Assembly: GCA_026936325.1 (NCBI GenBank)
Contig: JAPTHN010000107.1
Span: 536,803-600,802, forward strand
Direction of reading: 5' to 3'
From: Platynereis dumerilii
Taxonomy: Eukaryota > Annelida > Polychaeta > Phyllodocida > Nereididae
Length of the DNA: 64,000 bases
The number at the start of each line of letters is the position of its first letter. Position 1 is the first letter of the stretch. A program made the translations under genes and the position numbers. Shown piece after piece: positions 56,300-64,000 of this stretch. Below the pieces are notes generated by a model that was given only the letters and a program-made list of their open reading frames with translations, was not told the origin of the DNA and ran no database searches.

Positions 56300-57002
56300 A
56301 GACAAATTAATTACTTATTTATCTAAATATAGATTCAAGGTCATATTTGCAGGCAGGATGCATTTCTACTGACACCTTCACAGGAAAAGAAGTATTCAAA
56401 ATGAAAAAAAGTATTAAAATCATAGCTATGATAAAAAAATTCACACAACCTAAACAAGTATAGTTTAGGAGAACATATGATTAGAAAATGCTTCAACAAA
56501 AATTTGCGCTAAATGGGTCGGCCATTTTGAATGCCTTTGAAAAGAATGTCAAATGTAGGATATTCCTATAAATAGCTTTAATCCACTTTATGACCCTAGA
56601 TAAGACGTCTGGTTAAAATAAAGTTTGTAACTTTCTTGAATCTCAAGATATTCACATTTGAAAAGTGGTTTTCATTTGACACTCCTAAAATTAGTGCAGA
56701 TACAGCCTCAACCTTGTTTGCTTTAATATTTTTTCTTAGAAAAACGATATAAGATAATGAGCTAAAATTTGGCACACATCCTTAAAACTATTGTATGTCA
56801 TTTTAGATTTTTTTCAGATAAATCTGAGGGGGTCAAGTGGGAATATTTTTGGAAATTTGTCGAATTGACATGGAATGACCTATTTACTATTTCTGTAAAC
56901 TACTGTGCAGGTACTTTCAGTTGTTCAAAGGGATTATTACTTAATAATTACGTAATAGCTGAGCTAATATGCATAAATTAGCATAATACCTCATTTGCAT
57001 AA

Positions 57003-57150
57003 TAATAGAGAATTATTAATATTGGTCTATTATTAATATTTTTGAATTATTAAATTATTAATATTTCTCCTTCTTTAATTATTAATATTTGTCAATTTTT
57101 CTTTTTTCAATTATTAATATCTGTACATTATCAATTGTTAATATCAGATA
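57003..57150. repeat. Degenerate AT-rich tandem repeat (ATTATTAATATT)
   Basis: Six or more copies of ATTATTAATATT or one-base variants occur at irregular spacing of about 17-30 bp. It directly precedes the rearranged repeat and LINE A2. Confidence 0.75.
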
Positions 57151-57209
57151 TATTGTGACTACAGCGAAAATTATGGACTCTTGTCTACCTTCTGGAGAAG
57201 ATTTTGACA

Positions 57210-59025
57210 TACTTAAGTCTGATGACCTTCAGTCCAAGATTCAAGCCACAAAGGGAAATTCAAAAGCGATGTTCAAACTTCTCAATTCTAGCCTTAAAAG
57301 AAAACAGGTATTGCCTCTACCAATTCACACCAATGAAAAAGACCTGGCAAATGACTTCAACAGTTACTTTGACGAAAAGATCAAAACAATCAGATCAAAA
57401 CTGGACTCCTATCCAAAGAAGACAACTGATGCCCAAGTGAATTCTAGGCCCAAGCTATATCGATTCAAAGCTCTATCACAAGTGGAAGTGAAGAAACTTG
57501 TCTCTGATATGCCAGTAAAACACTGTCAACTTGATCCCATGCCCACATGGCTACTGCTAGAATGCATTGATGCATTCCTTCCTATTACAACAAAGATTGT
57601 CAATCTGTCACTATCTCTTGGAGAAATGCCTCTTGATTTAAAGCATGCACTTGTAAAACCTCTGTTGAGGAAGGCAGGCCTTGAATTGACAAAAAAGAAC
57701 TATCATCCTGTCTCTAACCTCTCTTTTCTTGGTAAACTTATTGAAAGTGCCGTCATCAAGCAGTATGTTGATCACCTCACTCGAAACAAACTTGATGATG
57801 ATAAGCAGTCGGCATACAAGCAGTTTCATAGTACAGAAACCCTTTTAACAAGAATCCACAATGACATAATGCTTAATATGAGCAATGGAGAGGTAACAAT
57901 GCTGGTTCTGTTGGACTTGTCTGCTGCATTTGATACAATCGATCATAACATTTTGCTTGACAGGTTGGAAAATCGATATGGTGTGCAAAGCTCTGCCCTG
58001 AAATGGTTTAAATCATATATTTCCAATAGATTACAGTCCGTTATGATACATGACACAACGTCAAGCAAACTTCCACTAAAGTTTGGAGTACCACAAGGTT
58101 CCAAACTTGGTCCGATCTTGTTTGAGTAAGTGAGGTTGCGCAAACAAATCAAGTGAATGATCAAAAGTATGCTGATGATGAACAGCTTATTCTTTCATTC
58201 AAGCCAACCTTTTTGAATCAAGAGCAAGCTGTACAGAAAATGGAAAAATGTATTGTAGAAATCAGGGACTTCCTGCATGATAACAAGCTATGCAAAAATG
58301 GTGATAAAACTGAGCTTCTTCTGATTGGTGCTTCAAATCAGTTAAAGAAACTGCAATTTTCTTCGATCAATGTTGAAAATGTTGAAATTAAAACTGCAGA
58401 TCATGTGAGCAACTTAGGTGTGCTCTTTGACAAAAACATGACCATGGAAAGACAAATCAATAAGATGTGCGGCAATGCCTTCCTAAATCTGAGAAACATA
58501 TCAAAAATTCGAAAGAACCTAGACAAAGAAACTGTTAAAACTGCTGTGAATGCCCTTGTCACCCCTCACCTGGACTATGGCAATGGTCTCTTGTATGGCA
58601 TAAACAACAGCATGTTAAGTAAGCTTCAAGTTGCCCAGAACTCAGCTGTTCGATTAATTGAGAGATTGAAAAAACATGACAGTGTAAGTCATAGCAGAAA
58701 GCAGCTTCATTGGCTACCAATTCCAGCAAAAATCCACTTGAAACTGATGATAATCACATGGAAGGCTGTGAATTCTCAAGCACCATTATATATTCAGGAA
58801 CTTATTCAAGCCAAGCCTGAACAAAACCGTAATCTGAGAAGCAACTACAAACACCTGTTAGCAGAGCCTTCATCATGCAATAAAAATAAGTTTGAAGACC
58901 GAGCTTTCTCACATGTAGCCCCAAAACTCTGGAACACCTTGCCCGAAAAATGTAGAACAATAAAAACACTTGAAAGCTTCAAAAAGAACTTAAAAACCCA
59001 CTTGTTAAAAAATTTCTATGATTAA
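57210..59025 (+). pseudogene. LINE A2 ORF2: reverse transcriptase and C-terminal domain
   Basis: The first reading (to 58,129) has [20 protein letters not shown], motif [21 protein letters not shown] and motif [16 protein letters not shown] small deletion (about 16 bp relative to A1) shifts the frame. The second reading (58,153-59,025) begins QKYADDEQLILSF (motif C) and runs to KIHLKLMIITWKAVNSQAPL and AFSHVAPKLWNTLPEKCR, ending TLESFKKNLKTHLLKNFYD. The 290-residue second part is uninterrupted. Apart from the truncation there is one frame break, so the copy is relatively young. The first 40 residues of the open frame before 57,210 are not LINE sequence. Confidence 0.85.
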
Positions 59026-59038
59026 ATTCACCTGAAAC

Positions 59039-59069
59039 GCGCTAATGAGCAGTTTACTGGAATTAGCGC
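59039..59069 (+). promoter_or_regulatory. 3'-terminal hairpin of LINE A2
   Basis: GCGCTAAT pairs with ATTAGCGC and CAGT with ACTG, just before ATATTAAG and the ATT tail. It is identical in structure to 26,040-26,072 in LINE A1 and is a likely reverse transcriptase recognition site. Confidence 0.7.
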
Positions 59070-59077
59070 TATATTAA

Positions 59078-59112
<35 letters not shown>

Positions 59113-59373
59113 ATTTAGAAACATATTTAGTAGTAGCTTTTACTCATGAAATACTGCTTGATGTTTGGCTAGTTTTTACTTAAAACTGCATGCTGATTGG
59201 CTGGGGCTTTTCACTAGAAACTGCTACAAGTGAAAAACTGTATGCTGTTTAATTTTTTCCTTCCCTCTCCAATTTTACAGTTCATTTTTGGAGGTTTGAT
59301 ACAGTGCAAGGAGGTTTGTAAAAGAATTCTGACATAGAGCAGTTGTTGTGCATTGTTGGTTTGGGTCTGTACA

Positions 59374-59754
59374 CTAAAAAACAGATATGTTGCCAACTGG
59401 AAGTCTTATATCGAGAGATAGATGTTCAAACGTTTGGAATTGGATTGATTGGACAGGTGTGACTATGATATTGGACTTGTGGAGACAACCCACACGACCT
59501 CCAGCTCTGCCCACTCTTGGCTTATGAATGAATTTGAATTCACCATTATTCTCCAATTCATTAATTGTGATAAAATCATCATTCTTTAACCAATATTCTG
59601 TGAAGAAAAATATGTCTAAGTCTTGGTCCACAATGTAGTTATTTACTAACTCAGTTTTGTTTTCCACAGGCCAAGCTTGTCTGATTTTTTTGCTATGGAT
59701 TTTAGCCGGGTATTTCGAGTGGTCAATCGAGAGCTTAAATTGAAACCTGTTCAT
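59374..59754 (-). pseudogene. LINE K ORF2: N-terminal endonuclease fragment
   Basis: It reads ENKTELVNNYIVDQDLDIFF, FTEYWLKNDDFITINELENN, GRAGGRVGCLHKSN and QFQTFEHLSLDIRLPVGN. The 'TE-WL' block carries the metal-binding Glu of APE endonucleases. After a frame step the reading continues LVYRPKPTMHNNCSM and then ends. No GDFN, SDH or reverse transcriptase remains. Confidence 0.75.
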
Positions 59755-59993
59755 ACTTTTTCAACAGAGGGCCTGACAAAGTATGATATTCTATGTTTGA
59801 GTGTGCTTGGTTGATAAGGACTACTGATTCCCGACCGCAAAGAGGCCTCCATTGGGGGTTTTTGATTCTGACAGGAACAGCATTTTTGAGAGAGCAGAAT
59901 TTTATTTGTGAATTTGTACATGCCAATCCGTTTACCATTAAATATGTCAGTCCTTTTAACATTAAGATTGTCAGACCTCTGTGCAACATCCCA

Positions 59994-60949
59994 TCATTTC
60001 TTGACTTCACATAGGCTAGCGATTTCTTCAATATCATCCTTGGTAGCTTTTATTGTTCCAGCTACAATCACTCCATCGCAAACTTCTTGATCGGTAGAGC
60101 TCTTATTCTTTTCATACCATTTCCCGATCGAAATGTTCACATTATGATCCATGGAGAGTTTTTTCACTGTGTGGCCTCCCCTTCCAATGATTTTTCCAAC
60201 ATCAGAGCTGCGGACTTGAAGAGTTTCACTGGAGTGGAGGACTCCTGCGGAGCAGAGTTTCCGGGTAAGGCTGAGGTACCAGCAAGGTTGGGATTAGCTT
60301 TGATCTCCATTTCATCCAGCTTAGTATTAAGCATGTCACTGAAGCGCTATAGCCCATCATCTGACAGTGTGAGGCCATCTTCTTCCAGAAAGTCGTATTT
60401 ACAGGACTCAGATGTGTCCATCGCAAGGTAAGTGCAGTTTGCAGATTTGCTCATCTTAAAAGTCAGAAGGGAGTGTTTGCCAGTCAGAGATTTCACATCT
60501 ACTGGAGGAAACTGGATAAAGAAGCGCATAGCACCAGACCTCTTTGCTGATTCGCACATATCTGTAAATTCATTGGCAATCTTGCCTGGAGATTTCTTTC
60601 TATTTAGCTCAGTGGTGCCACTTAAGATGAAAAAGCAATCAAATTTCCTGAAGTCAACGTCTGAGTTTGTATTGTTGATCATGGTCCAGTGGAACCTTTT
60701 CGTCAGGTGAGTCATAACTGCAGTGGTGATATCATCCACTAAGATGACAGCAAATGGTTTCGATGCTTCTGAGTTGTTCGAATCATCGAGGGCATCGAAC
60801 TGCTCAAGTAGATCTTCATATTCCCTGTACTTTTGGTCTAGTCGGGATTTCAGGTTGGAGATGGATTTCTCCTTCTCTCCGTTATCATCTTGCAATGCCG
60901 ATATCTCTTCGTCCTTGGATCCGAGATTTGATTGGAGGATTCGCATCAT
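59994..60949 (-). pseudogene. LINE K ORF1: coiled coil, SGNH-like domain, KH domain
   Basis: From ATG at 60,949, residues 1-60 are a coiled coil (KEKSISNLKSRLDQKYREYE). Residues about 67-200 follow an SGNH/GDSL-hydrolase layout: FAVILVDDITTAVMTHL at block I, FDCFFILSGTTELNR at block III, and EEDGLTLSDDGL at block V. The catalytic Ser (GDS) and His (DxxH) positions appear replaced by Asp and Thr. A TAG near 60,350 ends the frame; the same frame continues as RFSDMLNTKLDEMEIKANPN. Another minus frame (about 60,230-59,994) then gives a KH domain, TLQVRSSDVGKIIGRGGHTV, KKLSMDHNVNISI and VIVAGTIKATKDDIEEIASL, with a classic GxxG loop (GRGG), closing at TGA. At least one frameshift therefore separates the SGNH and KH parts. 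Esterase-like domains are known in CR1-type ORF1; a KH domain there is, to my knowledge, unusual. Confidence 0.7.
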
Positions 60950-60985
60950 ATGCTGTGCTTAATGCTGTACTGATCTAGCATGCCA

Positions 60986-61762
60986 CATGTGGTACCATCT
61001 ATGTGTATACCATAATACCTTGGCATGACCTATTACATAAAGTACTTAAACTTTTAATCTAAAGGAAATATGAAACCCCAAGGTGAATCAACTCCGCATT
61101 ACACCATTTTTTTACAGCATCTTAAGCAGTTAAAACTTGTGGGAAACTGTAATGTGGGATGAAAATGGGAGTAAAAACAAACAAAATGATTGATCTGTGG
61201 TTGACAAATATATTCAAGATTCAGCTCACATTGGCATTTTGTTTGATAGTTTGATTTGGCGCCTGTTAAAGTCCATCTCTAATATTCAGGGTGTGCATCT
61301 GTCAATATGTAGATCCACAATAGAGCAATGGGTTCTGGCCAATAATTTTGCCAGAATTGATACTGGTGTTCACATAACACTGATAACAGCAGCTTTTAGG
61401 ACAGAGTCGTCAAAAATAAAAGCAAACAGGTGACGTCACGAGCAGGGTAAACTGACGTGAGTCTTTGTTATAAGAGTAATGACGTCATAAATGCCACCCC
61501 ACTGCAGGTGTAGTATCAAGTATCAAGTATTTTACTGAACGCAATCTCAAGGCACCATGTAGTAACCTACTAGAGTTTTTTCAGTTAAGGACCAGGGACC
61601 ATAGACTTAGAATTCAGAGGATCAATTAGTTGTTGATACAGATTAATAGACCATGCGTGGCTTAAGTAGTTATAACAAGTAACTGAAAATATCAAACAAT
61701 TGAGTTGCACTTGATGCTTTGAATGTGATGCCTTAAGCTTTTATATATACATATTATATTAT
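60986..61762. other. Unassigned sequence with two TGACGTCA palindromes
   Basis: TGACGTCA occurs at 61,431-61,438 and 61,480-61,487. Part of the stretch adjoining 60,985 may be the leader of LINE K. No gene recognised. Confidence 0.4.
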
Positions 61763-61906
61763 ACAAATACGGCATGATATGAGTGCAATATGAAAATTTA
61801 TTTGCACGAGGAAGTTCATATTGAACGAGGGCGCAGCCCGAGTTTAATATGAATTTACGAGTGCAAATAAATGTTCATATTGCACGATGATAAGTGCAGT
61901 ATTTGT
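61763..61906. repeat. 144-bp palindrome with GGGCGCAGCCC centre
   Basis: ACAAATAC at the left end mirrors GTATTTGT at the right, and pairing continues inward (GTGCAATATGAA, ATTTATTTGCAC, TTCATATT) to the centre GAGGGCGCAGCCCGAG. A hairpin-forming foldback without ORF; class unassigned. Confidence 0.75.
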
Positions 61907-61944
61907 TTTATTACATGACCACTATGCTTCCAATATAACGTTCC

Positions 61945-62045
61945 ATTCTGAAAAAAATTTTCGAAAAAAAAAACTGTGAATTTTCTTTTTCTTTTGTCAA
62001 AAAATAAAAATAAAAAAAATTTGGAAAAAAAAAAATTTTGGAAAT
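61945..62045. repeat. A/T homopolymer-rich low-complexity stretch
   Basis: Runs of A and T dominate. ORFs on both strands here are composition artefacts. Confidence 0.8.
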
Positions 62046-62100
62046 TTCTTTTATTCAATAAAAACTCATATTGCACTTTATATATACATATATATATATA

Positions 62101-63696
62101 CAGTCAACACAGAAATTATTTACACACTTTGATTTTTCATCATGTTTCACAGAAAAATGGCAGTATGATAAAAAAACTGAGCTGTGTTTTAGAGTAGTGT
62201 TAGTAGGTTAGGATCACATGGATTTCATTTTTTACCAAAATCCATTTTCTTGGAAAATGTGAACAATTGAATTTTGAAAACAAAAAAATATTTGCGCATT
62301 TCAGTCAACAGCCAGAAACTGAACTTTTAATGATGAAACTCAATTTTTTCTTTGGAACTACTGTTGTTTATGGTATCTTTAGCTCATTTACATCAATCAG
62401 ACATTATTTGGGGTTCACATGTGAAATTACATGTGTTATTCAAGGAGTACACCCATTCCCATGTTTTTCTCCTGCATACAGGTATTACAAAATTAATTTA
62501 AAATAGCAATTGTCATGAAATTGGCCTATGAAGTCCTTTAAAATAGTCAAATTGTGAGAAGAAGATAAACTACGCAGGTTTTTACGAAGAACTATGTTCA
62601 GTATCTCATCAGGAAATGCCCAAAAAAAGGCTCTTGGTGATTTTGTGCTGTGATACAACTGATAATTTGCCTCTGACAAGTTATTTAACCACTGGCTTAT
62701 AAATAATTATTAAGAAAGAATATTTCGAGTTGTTTTTATTAATATTGCTCACAAATTAGGCTATTATTTGATTTTAGCATATTGTAAGTGTGACATATTG
62801 AATGCATTGTCATGCATCGATTATTAAGATCCACTCAAGCTTGTCTATACAATTAATATGGCCTAAATTATTATGATAGCATGTAGTTTACATTGTTGAG
62901 AGCTTATTTTTACAAAGGAAATCAATTATTGTGAAATTTTCACTCATTTAGGTCCTCCACAGGGTTACCCTACGAAGCAACGCTTGCGGCAGGCTGCACG
63001 ATGGTAATGATATAGTGCAAAATTCTAAGACGAATTGTCTTAATTATCTCAGCTGACTTTCTTCAAAATTATTACAACCTATTTTTCAAAGCTCACAGTC
63101 AAAATAGTCCCCAGGGGCAAAATTGAGTCTTGTAATTAAATTTTTTTCCGTCTGATTCTACTCGTATCAAAGTTTTCTGGCATTTTGTGGTTGCATATAG
63201 AACACAATCACCTACCAATACCTGCCAAATTATATTTTTAGACAAATAGACATAATGATGGATTTTACTACTCAGTTTCATGTGAGTTGCTTGTTTCTAG
63301 TCAAATTTCTATAGTCATGCATAGAAAAAGAACATGGGATTGAGAGCTTTCCCTGGGTAACACCTGTAATCCCACCTGTGAACCCCAAATAATGTCTGAT
63401 TGATGTAAATGAGCTAAAGATACTATAAACAACAGTATTTCCATAGAAAAAATTGAGTTTCATCATTGAAAATTCAGTTTCTGGCTGTTGGCTGAAGCGT
63501 GCAAATATTTTTTTGTTTTCAAAATTCAGTTTTTTCACATTTTCCAAGAAAACGAATTTTGGTAACAAATGAAATGCATGTGATCCTAACCTGCTGACAC
63601 TACTCTAAAATACAGCACAGTTTGTTTTTTCAAACTGCCATTTTTCTGTGAAATGTGATAAAAATCAAAGTGTGCAAATAATTTCTGTGTTGACAG
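62101..63696. mobile_element. Tc1/mariner-type non-autonomous element, 390-bp inverted repeats
   Basis: The ends CAGTCAACACAGAAATTATT and the exact inverse CTGTGTTGACAG are flanked by TA at 62,099-62,100 and 63,697-63,698. The arms (62,101-62,490 and about 63,310-63,696) share blocks such as TACATCAATCAGACATTATT in inverted form. The 0.8-kb core has no transposase; the two mirrored ORFs (62,267-62,506 and 63,278-63,568) are arm sequence, not genes. Confidence 0.85.
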
Positions 63697-63710
63697 TATA
63701 TATTATATAA

Positions 63711-63845
63711 ATATTGGATGGGAAGGAGTCCAATATAGAGTATAATTGGATGAAGAAAAGTTATATTGGATGAGGCGCAGCCGAATCCAATATAACTTTT
63801 CTGAATCCAATTATACTCTATATTGGACGACTTACCATCCGATAT
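63711..63845. repeat. Palindrome with GAGGCGCAGCC centre
   Basis: GTCCAATATAGAGTATAATT on the left pairs with AATTATACTCTATATTGGAC on the right, and GAAAAGTTATATTGGAT pairs with ATCCAATATAACTTTTC around the centre GAGGCGCAGCCGA. ATCCAATAT recurs throughout. The design matches the palindrome at 61,763-61,906 on the far side of the Tc1/mariner-type element. Confidence 0.75.
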
Positions 63846-64000
63846 CTGTTATATTCTCCATCCAATATAAATTATATTTTCCTTTTAAGTTGACTTGCTG
63901 CCAAATGGTCAAAAAATATTTGTTCAGATGTTTTGAATTTTCAGGATATGCTGCTAAGATAGTATTTTTCCCCTCTTAATTGAAAAGAAAAAAAATTGCC

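Larger units (their letters stand above)
43337..56880. mobile_element. 13.5-kb inverted-repeat structure with GGGTCATTCC ends
   Basis: The outer arms begin GGGTCATTCCATATCAATTC and end GAATTGACATGGAATGACC, flanked by TATTT at 43,332-43,336 and 56,881-56,885 (or ATTT if the last base has changed). Inverted similarity covers 43,337-43,746, resumes at 45,225 after removal of the CACAG element, and continues at about 45,490-45,640. Its partner is 56,300-56,880 (for example TTTTTTCATTTTGAATACTT, shared by both). The arms enclose LINE N and other repeats but no transposase that I can recognise. It may be one large element or two facing copies of a smaller one. Confidence 0.6.
57210..59112 (+). mobile_element. 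LINE A2, 5' truncated, plus strand
   Basis: Same family as LINE A1. Similarity begins at [16 protein letters not shown] (A1: [16 protein letters not shown]), inside the ORF2 linker, so the 5' part was never copied. The 3' end has the conserved hairpin (59,039-59,069) and a TTA/ATT tail (about 59,076-59,112). Unlike A1 it retains the whole region after motif C. Confidence 0.85.
59271..60985 (-). mobile_element. LINE K (minus): ORF1 with SGNH-like and KH domains, 3' part missing
   Basis: ORF1 (60,949 to about 59,994) is followed by the start of ORF2 (59,754 to about 59,290). After the endonuclease block LVYRPKPTMHNNCSMSEFF the similarity stops, so everything beyond is absent. LINEs usually lose the 5' end, so loss of the 3' end points to a later deletion or insertion. 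The endonuclease is about 40% identical by eye to that of LINE A1 (FEHLSLDI against FEHMEIEL), so K is a related family. Confidence 0.7.

Noticed and set aside
62267-63568. Two similar ORFs (62,267-62,506 plus; 63,278-63,568 minus) as a gene pair
   Set aside because: They are mirror images within the terminal inverted repeats of the Tc1/mariner-type element.
1-64000. CRISPR arrays, operons, rRNA genes
   Set aside because: No regular spacer-repeat arrays, rRNA sequence or prokaryotic gene organisation; the DNA is eukaryotic.

Overview
The window is AT-rich animal DNA, probably from a marine invertebrate; the exact phylum cannot be read from the sequence. The evidence is spliced exons with canonical splice sites, many non-LTR retrotransposons (LINEs) and short inverted-repeat DNA transposons, and a motif at 17,476-17,508 of a kind I associate with molluscan repeats (weak evidence). 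There are no bacterial-type genes. Almost everything here is intron or intergenic repeat.

Host gene. Two minus-strand exons are supported, 38,839-39,117 and 1,017-1,250. Both are phase 1 at both ends. Joined, they give continuous RRM-like repeats of the kind found in PARP14/PARP10-type macro-PARPs. If they are neighbours in the transcript, the 37.6 kb between them is a single intron filled with transposons. No transcription start, macrodomain or catalytic exon was found.

Layout. 1-9 kb: intron with a palindromic MITE, a 12-bp minisatellite, a hAT-like element with 8-bp target duplication, an element with GTAACGGAGGGGA repeats, and a Tc1-like element with IR/DR ends. 9.4-12.2 kb: a tyrosine-recombinase fossil and one LINE (D) nested in another (E). 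12.7-18.0 kb: a long inverted-repeat pair enclosing a hAT MITE. 18.0-24.2 kb: LINE B, split by an inverted-repeat element that itself holds a LINE derivative keeping only an intact ORF1. 24.5-29.4 kb: a CACAG-ended DNA element (4-bp duplication) enclosing LINE A1, itself split by a foldback element. 29.4-38.8 kb: scattered MITEs. 43.3-56.9 kb: a large inverted-repeat structure whose interior carries LINE N. 57.2-59.1 kb: LINE A2. 59.3-61.0 kb: a minus-strand LINE piece whose ORF1 has SGNH-like and KH domains. 61.7-63.9 kb: two palindromes and a Tc1/mariner-type element.

Main discovery candidate. LINE N (about 46.1-53.4 kb, plus strand) has an intact 526-residue ORF1. After an acidic region, a coiled coil and an L1-ORF1-like RNA-binding region, it ends in a complete NADAR (YbiA-like) domain, a fold tied to ADP-ribose and NAD chemistry. 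The 1.3 kb between ORF1 and ORF2 holds three copies of a long hairpin with a conserved loop. Their arms pair through many G-U wobbles, which points to function in the sense RNA. ORF2 (endonuclease plus reverse transcriptase) is broken by a 258-bp MITE, one frameshift and one stop. An ADP-ribose-processing retrotransposon lying close to a macro-PARP-like host gene suggests, but does not show, a conflict over ADP-ribosylation.
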